DNA from: an uncultured Eubacteriales bacterium
GTDB lineage: Bacteria > Bacillota > Clostridia > Oscillospirales > Acutalibacteraceae
Assembly: GCA_934436505.1 (NCBI GenBank)
Contig: CAKSAP010000001.1
Span: 620,001-684,000 of the forward strand
Length of the DNA: 64,000 nucleotides
Direction of reading: 5' to 3'
Part shown: positions 18,037-25,703 of the stretch, one piece after another
Numbering within the stretch: position 1 is the stretch's first letter
How the letters are laid out: each line of letters begins with the position of its first letter
Translations under genes and position numbers: made by a program
Notes under the pieces: generated by a model
What the model saw: only the letters and a program-made list of their open reading frames with translations
Databases searched by the model: none
Told to the model about the DNA's origin: nothing

Positions 18037-19569
18037 ATGAAAGAGAACAACAGGCAAGTATTATCAAAATTAAAAGAGAAAATTACAAGCGTTGATTTTG
18101 AACGTCTTTTATATAACGGTAAGGCAAGAATAGCTTGCTCCGTCGTGCTTTTCGTGCTGACCTTTGCGGCGGTGCTTTTTGCAACCTCGTTTTTGCCGCA
18201 TATGACCGCTTCTCCCGTGTCGGAAAATCTGCCCGAGGAATATGAAACGGTAACGCAGACGACAACGGAGCCCGAAACGCAGGAGGAAACTTCTTCGGAG
18301 ACTGCGACCGAGGCGGAAACCTTGAACAAGTCAAAGTTTAAGCGTGATAAAACCGTCAAGGCGGCGGTTGCTACGGGCGACGACAGGGTTGACGAGGACT
18401 CGGGCGGCAACAGGGTAGTTGACTCCTCAACAAACGGTAACAATTCGGATGTTATCATTTCGGCAGCTTCAATCGGTACAGCAAAGGCGGACAAATCCTT
18501 GCTTACGGATTATACCTATGCAGTCTCGGGCGGACTTCAGGGTCCCGTGAGGATAAATAACGATATATTCCTGTTCGGCAATTCGTCCGAGCATATCAGA
18601 GGTCATGCCACAATCGGCGGATTTAGATATTATTTCAACAATTACGGCGCAAAGGCGTCAAGGACGGGGATAGACGTTTCCAAGCATCAGGGCACTATCG
18701 ACTGGGCGCAGGTCAAGGCGGCAGGCGTTGATTACGCAATTATAAGAATAGCGTACAGGGGCTACGGAAGCGACGGCAAAATGAGAATAGATCCGCAGTT
18801 TGAAGCCAATATCAGCGGCGCACGGGCAAACGGTATTGATGTCGGAGTGTACTTTTTCAGTCAGGCGGTAAATGTTGACGAAGCTGTCGAGGAAGCAAGT
18901 CTTGTCTTAAACACCCTCAACGGAAGAAAGCTTCAATATCCCGTCTATATCGATATGGAATATGCCAATGCCAAACGAAGCGGCAGGGCGGACAGAATTT
19001 CAAAGCGTGTGAGAACCGACTGTGCCGTTGCATTTTGTGAGACGGTTAGAAGCTCCGGCTATAAGGCGGGAATTTACGCAAGCAAGGCATTTTATGATGA
19101 CGAGCTCACATTTTCCCGTATCTCCGGCTATAATATCTGGGTGGCGCATTACACGAAGTCCGTAACCGATTTTTCTCACCGTTACGAGATGTGGCAGTAT
19201 TCCGAAAAAGGAAAAATCAGCGGAATAAAATATAAAGTCGACCTCGACATTTCATTTTACGATTACGCAAAGGGCAATGATATGGCGGAGGCAGGCTCAA
19301 AAGTTATCTTTGTGCCCGACAGCCTTGAGCTTGCAAAATATACGGGGGCGGAGGCACTTGTAAATGCCTATTCGGAAAATCCGACCGACGATAATTATAA
19401 TTCGGCTTTTTCGGCTGTAAATTCGCTGTCCGACCAAAAAGTTGTTTCGGCGCTCAATAAAAAGCTTGCCGCAATAAAGGAAAAGGCAGAGAGCACAACA
19501 GTTGAGGAAACAACCGAAATGCAGACCAACGAGCCTTTAACGGAGGCTGCGGAGCAGACAATCATTTGA
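18037..19569 (+). CDS. Membrane-anchored glycoside hydrolase family 25 lysozyme
   Basis: 510 residues. A short basic cytoplasmic tail is followed by a single membrane helix near residues 35-60, then a Thr/Glu-rich low-complexity stalk to about 150. The GH25 muramidase domain occupies about 205-405: TGIDVSKHQGTIDW (catalytic Asp), DYAIIRIAYRGYG, GVYFFSQAV, PVYIDMEYA (catalytic D-x-E), GIYASKAFYD and EMWQYSEKG. It should cleave peptidoglycan between MurNAc and GlcNAc outside the membrane. The C-terminal tail is helical and ends in a Thr/Glu-rich segment. The ATG at 18037 has GGAG 8 bases upstream; an in-frame GTG at 18028 overlaps that ribosome site. Confidence 0.9.
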   Translation: MKENNRQVLSKLKEKITSVDFERLLYNGKARIACSVVLFVLTFAAVLFATSFLPHMTASPVSENLPEEYETVTQTTTEPETQEETSSETATEAETLNKSKFKRDKTVKAAVATGDDRVDEDSGGNRVVDSSTNGNNSDVIISAASIGTAKADKSLLTDYTYAVSGGLQGPVRINNDIFLFGNSSEHIRGHATIGGFRYYFNNYGAKASRTGIDVSKHQGTIDWAQVKAAGVDYAIIRIAYRGYGSDGKMRIDPQFEANISGARANGIDVGVYFFSQAVNVDEAVEEASLVLNTLNGRKLQYPVYIDMEYANAKRSGRADRISKRVRTDCAVAFCETVRSSGYKAGIYASKAFYDDELTFSRISGYNIWVAHYTKSVTDFSHRYEMWQYSEKGKISGIKYKVDLDISFYDYAKGNDMAEAGSKVIFVPDSLELAKYTGAEALVNAYSENPTDDNYNSAFSAVNSLSDQKVVSALNKKLAAIKEKAESTTVEETTEMQTNEPLTEAAEQTII

Positions 19570-19595
19570 TAAAGATTGAAAAACTCATTTTTCTC

Positions 19596-19624
19596 TTGAC
19601 AAAACCGTACAACGCTGTTAAAAT
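19596..19624 (+). promoter_or_regulatory. Sigma-A promoter of rplU-prp-rpmA
   Basis: TTGACA (19596-19601), 17-base spacer, TAAAAT (19619-19624). It is followed by a leader of about 90 bases before rplU. Confidence 0.85.
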
Positions 19625-19631
19625 ACTATTG

Positions 19632-19716
19632 CCGCATATTAGGGGGCAGTGCGCCTAAACGCACTATAAAGCGATTTTTCCGCCCTCGATAGCGAGACTA
19701 TATTAAGGTAGGTAAA
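19632..19716 (+). ncRNA. Probable L21 ribosomal-protein leader
   Basis: The leader is compact and G/C-richer than its surroundings, with local pairing such as AGTGCG...CGCACT and CTCGATAGCGAG. Firmicutes rplU operons commonly carry an L21-type leader thought to mediate autoregulation by L21. I infer this class from position and hairpins only. A covariance-model search would decide it. Confidence 0.55.
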
Positions 19717-19719
19717 AAA

Positions 19720-20031
19720 ATGTACGCAATCATCGTAACCGGCGGTAAGCAGTACAAGGTAGAGAACGGCGACGTTATCTATGTTGAAAAGCTTGACGCA
19801 GAAGACAATGCTGAAGTAACCTTCGACAAGGTTCTTGCAGTTGGTGCTGACGACGGTATCAAGGTAGGTGCTCCGTATGTAGAGGGCGCAACTGTATCAG
19901 GCAAAGCACTCAAGACAGGCAAGGGTAAGAAAATCACAGTATTTACTTACAAGTGCAAGAAGAATGAAAAACGCAAGAAAGGTCATCGTCAGCCCTATAC
20001 TAAGGTTGAGATTACCGGTATCAACGCTTAA
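19720..20031 (+). CDS. rplU: 50S ribosomal protein L21
   Basis: 103 residues, the usual length: [25 protein letters not shown] at the start (quoted in part as [11 protein letters not shown]) and the C-terminal [21 protein letters not shown]21 binds 23S rRNA and, with L20, supports 50S assembly. It is first in the conserved rplU-prp-rpmA operon and is preceded by a leader RNA. Confidence 0.97.
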   Translation: MYAIIVTGGKQYKVENGDVIYVEKLDAEDNAEVTFDKVLAVGADDGIKVGAPYVEGATVSGKALKTGKGKKITVFTYKCKKNEKRKKGHRQPYTKVEITGINA

Positions 20032-20040
20032 TTTCGTTCT

Positions 20041-20364
20041 ATGATAAGAGCAAAATTCACTTTCGGTGCAGACGACTGTGTTACAGGCTTCTCTGTTAAA
20101 GGTCATTCGGGATATGCAAGTCAGGGCAAGGATATAGTTTGCGCAAGTGTTTCTTCCGCCGTTTATATGACGGCTAACACCATAACGGAAATTATAAAAG
20201 TAACCCCCGACACACTTTCCGAAAGCGACGGTTTAATTGAGCTTCGCTTGAACGACGCCGACGCCGAAAAATCAAAAGACATTTTATCGGGCTTTCTGCT
20301 TCATATGACAGAGCTTGAAAAAATGTATCCGAATTTTATTAAAATCGAAAGAGGTGCTAAATAA
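20041..20364 (+). CDS. prp: Ribosomal-processing cysteine protease Prp (YsxB family)
   Basis: 107 residues. The catalytic His in [12 protein letters not shown] and the Cys in [13 protein letters not shown] are both present at the family spacing. Prp removes the N-terminal extension of the L27 precursor in Firmicutes and related bacteria, a step needed because the L27 N-terminus reaches the peptidyl-transferase centre. Its substrate gene rpmA begins on the last base of the prp stop codon (TAATG). Confidence 0.95.
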   Translation: MIRAKFTFGADDCVTGFSVKGHSGYASQGKDIVCASVSSAVYMTANTITEIIKVTPDTLSESDGLIELRLNDADAEKSKDILSGFLLHMTELEKMYPNFIKIERGAK

Positions 20365-20648
20365 TGCTTAAAATAAACATTCAGTTGTTCGCTCATAAAA
20401 AAGGTATGGGTTCTACAAAGAACGGCAGAGACTCAGAGTCAAAGCGTCTTGGCGTTAAGCGTGCAGACGGTCAGTTCGTTCTTGCAGGCAACATCCTTGT
20501 AAGACAGCGTGGTACTCACATCCATCCCGGCGAGAATGTAGGTAAGGGCTCTGATGATACCCTTTACGCAAAAATCGACGGTACAGTTAGATTTGAGAGA
20601 ATGGATAAGAACCGCAAAAAGGTTAGCGTTTACGCTGTTGAGCAGTAA
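20364..20648 (+). CDS. rpmA: 50S ribosomal protein L27, precursor form
   Basis: 94 residues. It starts [20 protein letters not shown]: the segment up to LF is the extension removed by Prp, leaving AHKKG as the mature N-terminus. The core ([29 protein letters not shown]) is standard. Its start overlaps the prp stop by one base, so both are made from the same message in a coupled way. Confidence 0.97.
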   Translation: MLKINIQLFAHKKGMGSTKNGRDSESKRLGVKRADGQFVLAGNILVRQRGTHIHPGENVGKGSDDTLYAKIDGTVRFERMDKNRKKVSVYAVEQ

Positions 20649-20666
20649 TTTTTATCCTATGGAGTC

Positions 20667-20700
20667 AAGGCAAGAAGTAATTCTTGCCTTTTTTCTTTTT
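20667..20700 (+). terminator. Terminator of the rplU operon
   Basis: AAGGCAAGAA / TTCTTGCCTT perfect stem with a GTAA loop, then TTTTCTTTTT. Confidence 0.92.
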
Positions 20701-20710
20701 CTGAAATTTT

Positions 20711-21052
20711 CTAAAAATCGTATGGATTTGTAAGATATATTTTGTACGTTCTCATAACGCCCGTGCGAGCTCGGTGCAAAAGCTGTGCGTTTTCAAGCTC
20801 CTTGAACGCCTTAATCGCCGTGTTTTGGCTGCAATTTAATATCTCACAAGCCGTTTCAACCGTGCAAAAGACAAACACCTCGTCATCCGTATCGCAAAGC
20901 CCGTTTTTAGCAGAAAGCCTTGTCCTGTCAAACAGGAAAATATAAAGCAGTCTTGCGTTTGAGGAAAGTGCTAAAAATTTTCTGTCGGTAAAAAAGCACT
21001 TCGGGCAAACGGCAAAATTCAAATACGGATACCAAACTTCACTTTTTTTCAA
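20711..21052 (-). CDS. RepA-N-like winged-helix protein, stand-alone
   Basis: 113 residues. The start YPYLNFAVCPKCFFTDRKFLALS, followed by an ARLLYIFLFDRTRLS segment and an HTH region (ACEILNCSQNTAIKAFKELENAQLL), resembles the N-terminal winged-helix domain of replication initiator protein A of plasmids and conjugative elements. Here it is a complete, short protein in a chromosomal setting, so a regulatory role is more likely than replication. The start is TTG at 21052 with GGGAG eight bases upstream; the nearest ATG upstream is out of frame and quickly stopped. It could be a domesticated plasmid gene. Confidence 0.68.
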   Translation of the reverse strand: MKKSEVWYPYLNFAVCPKCFFTDRKFLALSSNARLLYIFLFDRTRLSAKNGLCDTDDEVFVFCTVETACEILNCSQNTAIKAFKELENAQLLHRARTGVMRTYKIYLTNPYDF

Positions 21053-21383
21053 CCGATCATCTCCCTTCTATAAATAGTTATAACAAGGGGATGATGTAAA
21101 CCAAAAAGCGTTACATTTTCGCAAAAATCAAAAAATAAATTTTTATAATCAGCTTTTGACTGCAATTAAACATATATTCTTATGTTAGAAGGATATATAT
21201 TTTTAATTTATTTATTTTATTTTTAATAGTACGCAAAATTTGAGTTTTCGCCGATTAAAATATAAAGCTTGTTCAAGTTTTGAACATTCCTTAGTGAAAA
21301 CGAAAAAGATTTCTAATAGAATATTGTTGATTTTTATCAAATAAAATTATATAATATATAAAACTGTCAAAGGAAACAATTTT
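21053..21383. other. AT-rich divergent intergenic region
   Basis: About 330 bases between the RepA-N-like gene and the methyltransferase gene. I see a perfect 7-base dyad TGTTCAA-GTT-TTGAACA at 21270-21286 and the methyltransferase promoter at 21327-21355. There is no convincing small ORF or RNA gene. Confidence 0.5.
21327..21355 (+). promoter_or_regulatory. Sigma-A promoter of the rRNA methyltransferase gene
   Basis: TTGATT (21327-21332), 17-base spacer, TATAAT (21350-21355), 28 bases before the start codon. Confidence 0.75.
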
Positions 21384-22499
21384 ATGCAGATAAATATGGT
21401 TGCTCCCTGTATCTTCGGCTTGGAAAGCCTTGTTGCAGACGAGCTTAAAAAAATGGATGCCCAAAATGTAACTGCCGAAAACGGCAGGGTCTTTTTTTCA
21501 GGCGACGAAAATATATTGGCAAGGGCAAATATACGTTCAAGATTTTCCGAGCGTATTTACATAAACGTCGGCTCTTTTGAGGCGCACAGCTTTGAGGACT
21601 TGTTTCAGGGAACGAAAAAGCTGCCGTGGGAGCAGTGGATTTCCGAATATGACGAGTTCCCCGTAAAGGGCTTTTCCGTCAATTCCGACCTTTTCAGCGT
21701 GAGCGACTGTCAGTCTATTGTCAAAAAGGCTGTTGTCGAGAGGCTCAAGGGCGTTTACAATATTGATTGGTTTGAGGAAACGGGCGCAAGGCATCAAATC
21801 GAGTTTTCCATAATCAAAAATAAGGTCAATTTGTTGATAGACACCACGGGCGCAGGACTTCATAAGAGAGGCTACCGACCCGTTGCAAACGACGCACCGC
21901 TTAAAGAAACGCTTGCGGCGGCAATGTGCAGTCTTTCGAGGCTTCGTCCGTATCACACGCTCTATGACCCGATGTGCGGCTCGGGAACAATTCTTATCGA
22001 GGGCGCAATGCTTGTTCACAACATAGCGCCGGGCGTAAAAAGGCATTTCTCTGCCGAACGCTTTGAGCAGATTGACTTTTCCGTTTGGGATAAGGAGAGA
22101 GAGCTTGCAAGAAGCCTTGAAATTCACGAAAGCGACTTTAAGGCATACGGCTCGGATATTGACCGCAACGCACTTGAAATTGCCCGTCAGAACGCAATGA
22201 GGGCAGGCGTTTCCGATTATATCGAGCTTCGCCGTGCCGACCTAAAGGATTTCAAGCCCGTTACCGAGAGGGGAACGGTAATTTGCAATCCCCCTTACGG
22301 CGAGAGAATGCTGTCGCAGGGTCAGGTCAGCGAAATCATTAAAACAATGGGAAGGGTATTCCCGAAAAAGCACGGATTCAGCTATTCGATTATCAGTCCG
22401 TCGGAGGACTTTGAGGATTTGTTTGCAAGGAAGGCCGATAAGCGCAGAAAGCTTTACAATGGTATGATAAAATGTCAAATGTATATGTATTTCAAATAA
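21384..22499 (+). CDS. THUMP-domain class I rRNA methyltransferase (RlmL/YpsC-like)
   Basis: 371 residues. The N-terminal THUMP domain (about 1-155) is followed by a Rossmann methyltransferase: GAGLHKRGYRP, DPMCGSGTILIEGAM (SAM binding), GSDIDRNALEIARQNA and CNPPYGERM (N-P-P-Y catalytic motif of N2-guanine methyltransferases). By family it should modify 23S rRNA guanine (the E. coli RlmL N-terminal half makes m2G2445); the exact site is unknown here. It is probably cotranscribed with the lipid kinase 13 bases downstream. Confidence 0.9.
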   Translation: MQINMVAPCIFGLESLVADELKKMDAQNVTAENGRVFFSGDENILARANIRSRFSERIYINVGSFEAHSFEDLFQGTKKLPWEQWISEYDEFPVKGFSVNSDLFSVSDCQSIVKKAVVERLKGVYNIDWFEETGARHQIEFSIIKNKVNLLIDTTGAGLHKRGYRPVANDAPLKETLAAAMCSLSRLRPYHTLYDPMCGSGTILIEGAMLVHNIAPGVKRHFSAERFEQIDFSVWDKERELARSLEIHESDFKAYGSDIDRNALEIARQNAMRAGVSDYIELRRADLKDFKPVTERGTVICNPPYGERMLSQGQVSEIIKTMGRVFPKKHGFSYSIISPSEDFEDLFARKADKRRKLYNGMIKCQMYMYFK

Positions 22500-22512
22500 G
22501 CGGAGGCGTAAA

Positions 22513-23448
22513 ATGAAGCATATTTTTATTGTAAACCCTACCTGCGGTAAGGGCGTTAAGGTAAAAAAATTCATTCCAACGGTTGAACAGTATATAAAAA
22601 ATCATCCCGAGCTTGACGCAGAGGTTTATGTTACTAAAGCCTGCGGCGACGGTATGAGCTATGTCAAAAAGATGGCTCAGACGGGCGAGGAGATAAGATT
22701 TTATGCCTGCGGCGGCGACGGTACGCTCTATGAGGTCGTAAACGGCTCTTATGAGTATCCGAACACGCAGGTTGCCGTAATTCCGCTTGGCTCGGGCAAC
22801 GATTTTGTCAGAATTCTGGGCAACAAAGAAAAGCTTATCGATATTGACGCACAGGTAAACGGCACAGTTACAAAATTCGACCTTATAAAAGCAGGGAACA
22901 GGGTTGCAATCAACCAGTGCTCTATGGGTCTTGATGCCGAAATATGCGCAAAACAGGCTGATATGAAGAAAATACCGGGCGTAAACGGCGAAGCGGCATA
23001 CACCGTGGCTCTTTTTTATTGCCTTGCAAAACGCCTTAATTCGTATTTTAAGGTTACAATTGACGACGATAAGACCTTTGAGGGCAAAATGCTCTTTTCA
23101 CTCTGTGCCAATTCACGTTGGTACGGCGGCGGATATATGGGCGCACCTAAGGCTATCCCCGACGACGGCTTGCTTGATTTCATTGTAGTTAAGAATACAG
23201 TCAGCCGATTAAAGCTTGCAGGGCTTGTAAATGCGTACAAGAACGGTCAGCATTTGGGCTGGGATTTCACAAACTTTTTAAGAGGCAAGAAGATGCACAT
23301 CGAAAGCAAGGAGCCTGCGGCTGTAAATGTTGACGGCGAATGTCAGTATGTTACCGAGGCAACCTTTGAGATACTTGAGGGTGCGGCAAATCTTGTAATC
23401 CCCACAACCTCGGATTACCTTGAAAGAAAAGCCAAAGGCGAGCTTTGA
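22513..23448 (+). CDS. Diacylglycerol/lipid kinase family protein (DgkB/YegS-like)
   Basis: 311 residues. Motifs are IVNPTCGKG at the N-terminus, CGGDGTLYEVVNG (nucleotide-binding GGDGT) and PLGSGNDFVRIL, plus NSRWYGGGYMGAPKA and the C-terminal VNVDGE. The family phosphorylates diacylglycerol or related lipids and recycles them into phosphatidic acid after lipoteichoic-acid synthesis in Firmicutes. It is a peripheral membrane enzyme without transmembrane helices. Confidence 0.9.
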   Translation: MKHIFIVNPTCGKGVKVKKFIPTVEQYIKNHPELDAEVYVTKACGDGMSYVKKMAQTGEEIRFYACGGDGTLYEVVNGSYEYPNTQVAVIPLGSGNDFVRILGNKEKLIDIDAQVNGTVTKFDLIKAGNRVAINQCSMGLDAEICAKQADMKKIPGVNGEAAYTVALFYCLAKRLNSYFKVTIDDDKTFEGKMLFSLCANSRWYGGGYMGAPKAIPDDGLLDFIVVKNTVSRLKLAGLVNAYKNGQHLGWDFTNFLRGKKMHIESKEPAAVNVDGECQYVTEATFEILEGAANLVIPTTSDYLERKAKGEL

Positions 23449-23455
23449 TAAAATG

Positions 23456-23494
23456 AGGCGGTATGAACAAAAAACGCAATTCATACCGCCTTTT
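23456..23494 (+). terminator. Terminator after the lipid kinase gene
   Basis: AGGCGGTATGAA / TTCATACCGCCT 12-bp stem followed by TTT. Confidence 0.88.
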
Positions 23495-23506
23495 ATAAAA
23501 TAACAG

Positions 23507-23536
23507 TTGACAAACATAGGGTAAAATGTGTATAAT
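23507..23536 (+). promoter_or_regulatory. Promoter of tRNA-Thr
   Basis: TTGACA (23507-23512), 18-base spacer, TATAAT (23531-23536), 20 bases before the tRNA. Confidence 0.85.
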
Positions 23537-23556
23537 ACTTTAGCGTTGTTAAATAC

Positions 23557-23632
23557 GCTGCTATGGCTCAGGTGGTAGAGCACATCCTTGGTAAGGATGA
23601 GGTCGGCAGTTCGAGTCTGCCTAGCAGCTCCA
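23557..23632 (+). tRNA. tRNA-Thr (anticodon GGT)
   Basis: A 76-base cloverleaf: acceptor GCTGCTA/TAGCAGC, D-stem GCTC/GAGC, anticodon stem CATCC/GGATG with loop TTGGTAA, T-arm GGCAG-TTCGAGT-CTGCC, and an encoded CCA. The anticodon GGT reads ACC and ACU. Confidence 0.97.
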
Positions 23633-23634
23633 AA

Positions 23635-23665
23635 AAAGCTAAGTCGTTTGACTTAGCTTTTTTGT
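23635..23665 (+). terminator. Terminator of tRNA-Thr
   Basis: AAAGCTAAGTC / GACTTAGCTTT with loop GTTT, then TTTGTTTT. Confidence 0.92.
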
Positions 23666-23695
23666 TTTGCACGGAATAATTGAATATCTGAACAA

Positions 23696-23862
23696 CCCGT
23701 AGGGACAACCCTTGCGGTTGTCCGACATAGGCTCCCTCTGACGAGGGAGCTGTCGTTTTTCGAAGAAAAATGACTGAGGGAGAGATAACGAAAGTTTGAT
23801 ATTTATTGCTTTCTCTCCCTCAGTTTCGCTACGCTCAACAGCTCCCTCGTCAGAGGGAGCCT
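23696..23862. repeat. Dispersed palindromic repeat, type B (copy 1)
   Basis: The arms are GGCTCCCTCTGACGAGGGAG and its near-perfect inverted partner at 23840-23862, enclosing GCTGTCGTTTTTCGAAGAAA, ATGACTGAGGGAGAG and CTCCCTCAGTTTCGCTACG. A CCGTAGGGACAACCCTTGCG hairpin precedes it. A related copy is at 31262-31389. It is non-coding, with MITE-like architecture. Confidence 0.85.
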
Positions 23863-23918
23863 GTGTTTCATCAAATTTGAAAACATTTGCGACCGTAGGA
23901 ACAGCCGCACATATAATA

Positions 23919-23945
23919 AAGCTCCTCTAAGCAGAGGAGCTTTTG
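23919..23945 (-). terminator. Terminator of the ispE-rrf2 operon
   Basis: AGCTCCTCT / AGAGGAGCT stem with loop AAGC directly after the minus-strand stop codon. T-tracts flank it on both strands, so it may act bidirectionally. Confidence 0.75.
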
Positions 23946-24383
23946 TCATATAATAAAATCTACTGAGCTTTTCAGCTTAAACCTTTCAGCGAGCTCTTGG
24001 AGGGTTACGCCGTCAACGTAGCTGTTGACCGCATCATAAAGCCCTTTCCAAAAATCGAGGGTTGCGCATTGTGAAATTCTGTCGCAGTCGTTTTCCTCGT
24101 TTTCGAGGCAGGGGATGGGGGCAAGATTACCCTCGGTTATCCTCAAAATATCGCCTGCCGTGTACTCCGACGGGTCTTTTGCCAGCTTGTAGCCGCCCTG
24201 CGGTCCTCTGACGCTTTTCAACATTCCTGCCTTGCCGAGCACCGACACGATCTGTTCAAGATATTTAACCGAGATATTCTGCCTTTCCGATATATCCTTT
24301 AACGCAATGTAGTCGCCGTTGGCGTGGAGGGTTAAATCGACCATCAATCGCAGGGCATATCTGCTTTTTGTTGAATATTTCAT
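23946..24383 (-). CDS. Rrf2-family transcriptional regulator (IscR/CymR-like)
   Basis: 145 residues. The winged-helix part (MKYSTKSRYALRLMVDLTLH, ISVKYLEQIVSVLGKAGML, VRGPQGGYKLAKDP) is typical of Rrf2. Three cysteines in PCLENEENDCDRISQC (C-x7-C-x5-C) match the Fe-S ligands of IscR-type members, so iron-sulfur sensing is possible. CymR-type cysteine repressors lack this cluster. Its start overlaps the ispE stop by 4 bases (ATGA). Being cotranscribed with ispE rather than with isc or suf genes is unusual. Confidence 0.88.
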   Translation of the reverse strand: MKYSTKSRYALRLMVDLTLHANGDYIALKDISERQNISVKYLEQIVSVLGKAGMLKSVRGPQGGYKLAKDPSEYTAGDILRITEGNLAPIPCLENEENDCDRISQCATLDFWKGLYDAVNSYVDGVTLQELAERFKLKSSVDFII

Positions 24384-25255
24384 CTGTCAAAAACCTCCTC
24401 GACCGATTTCTTACACGGTACTGTCAAAAATACCTCGTCATATTTTTTCTTCAATTCCTCAAAGCACTTTTCGGCACTTTCCCTGTCCTCGAATACACCG
24501 TAAATTGCAGCACCCGAGCCACTCATCAGGGAGAGCTTTGCGCCGTGCTTTTTCATAAACGCTTTAAGATACGGCCTTTGCGGCACTTCGATTACCTGCT
24601 CAAACACGTTCATAGCCTTTTTGTACATAAGCTCTCTGTCGTTGTGCTTCATAGCGTAGAGCATACCGCACTTGTCGCCGTGACGAAGCCGCTTTGCCTC
24701 GTCAATCAGCTTATATGCACCGAGCGTTGATACGTCAACGGGCGGCTTGCAGATTAAAACATAGCAGTTATCTAAATCGGGAAGCGGTGCGATAACCGAG
24801 CCTATATCGGTGCACAGTGCCGTTCCGCCGTGAATTGAAAACGGAACATCGGCACCCACTTTTTCACCTATTTCACACAGCTCAAAGGTGGAAAGATTTG
24901 TGTCAAACAGCTTGTCGAGCGCAAAAATAACTCCTGCGCCGTCGGCACTTCCGCCTGCAAGACCTGCCGCCATCGGAATATGCTTTTCAATTTCAATTTC
25001 AATGCCGTTATTCTCGCAAATACCCGTTTTATCGAAAAAAGCCTTCGCCGCCTTGTATGCAATATTCTTTTCGTCCGTCGGCACACGGGGGTCGGCGGTT
25101 ATTATTTTTATGCCTGAATTTTCAGTCCTGTCAACTCTGACATAGTCATAGCAGTCAACCGACTGCATAATCATATAGAGACTGTGATAGCCGTTGGGTA
25201 AAACTCCGACGACATCAAGCATAAGATTTATTTTTGCTGCGGCTTTAACTTTCAT
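24380..25255 (-). CDS. ispE: 4-diphosphocytidyl-2-C-methyl-D-erythritol kinase
   Basis: 291-residue GHMP kinase. Motifs are AAAKINLMLDVVG near the start, PMAAGLAGGSADGAGVI (ATP-binding glycine loop) and SLMSGSGAAIYGVF at the C-terminus. It phosphorylates CDP-methylerythritol in the non-mevalonate isoprenoid pathway. The length is normal. It is first gene of a two-gene unit with the Rrf2 regulator. Confidence 0.96.
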   Translation of the reverse strand: MKVKAAAKINLMLDVVGVLPNGYHSLYMIMQSVDCYDYVRVDRTENSGIKIITADPRVPTDEKNIAYKAAKAFFDKTGICENNGIEIEIEKHIPMAAGLAGGSADGAGVIFALDKLFDTNLSTFELCEIGEKVGADVPFSIHGGTALCTDIGSVIAPLPDLDNCYVLICKPPVDVSTLGAYKLIDEAKRLRHGDKCGMLYAMKHNDRELMYKKAMNVFEQVIEVPQRPYLKAFMKKHGAKLSLMSGSGAAIYGVFEDRESAEKCFEELKKKYDEVFLTVPCKKSVEEVFDR

Positions 25256-25402
25256 ATATCGGCTCTTCCTTTTTAATATATTACCTAATATACCATATTT
25301 TTGAGGATATTACATCATTTTTTGAAAAAAAGTGAATTTTATATACTATTTATCGCCAAAATGTGATAAAATGTTTACATATAATTTTGGAGGTAACTTT
25401 TT

Positions 25403-25672
25403 ATGCGTTCTATTATAACAGTTGTCGGAAAAGACACCGTAGGAATACTCGCAAGCGTTTCGGAGCTTTGTGCAAAGCATGAGGTCAATATAATCGAGGT
25501 TTCGCAGTCAATTTTGCAGGAAATGTTCTGTATGATTATGCTCGTTGACGTTTCAAAGTGTAATGTTGAGTTTACCGCTTTCGCAGATGAGGCTGAAAAG
25601 CTCGGCGAGAATAAGGCGCTTAAAATCAACGTTATGCATGAGGATATTTTTAACTCCATGCACAGAATATAA
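25403..25672 (+). CDS. ACT-domain protein (UPF0237 family)
   Basis: 89 residues forming a single ACT domain (IITVVGKDTVGILASVSELC...VNIIEVSQSIL). GGAGG precedes the start. ACT domains bind amino acids or other small ligands and control partner proteins. The gene almost always sits next to the DUF711 protein, as here, 31 bases upstream. That suggests the two proteins form a ligand-sensing pair whose function is unknown. Confidence 0.92.
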   Translation: MRSIITVVGKDTVGILASVSELCAKHEVNIIEVSQSILQEMFCMIMLVDVSKCNVEFTAFADEAEKLGENKALKINVMHEDIFNSMHRI

Positions 25673-25703
25673 TCCTTATTAAGCGGAAAGGACATATTAC
25701 ATA

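Noticed and set aside
23696..23862. Insertion sequence with transposase
   Set aside because: Only inverted repeats are present; no frame of useful length or transposase motif was seen here or in any other repeat copy.
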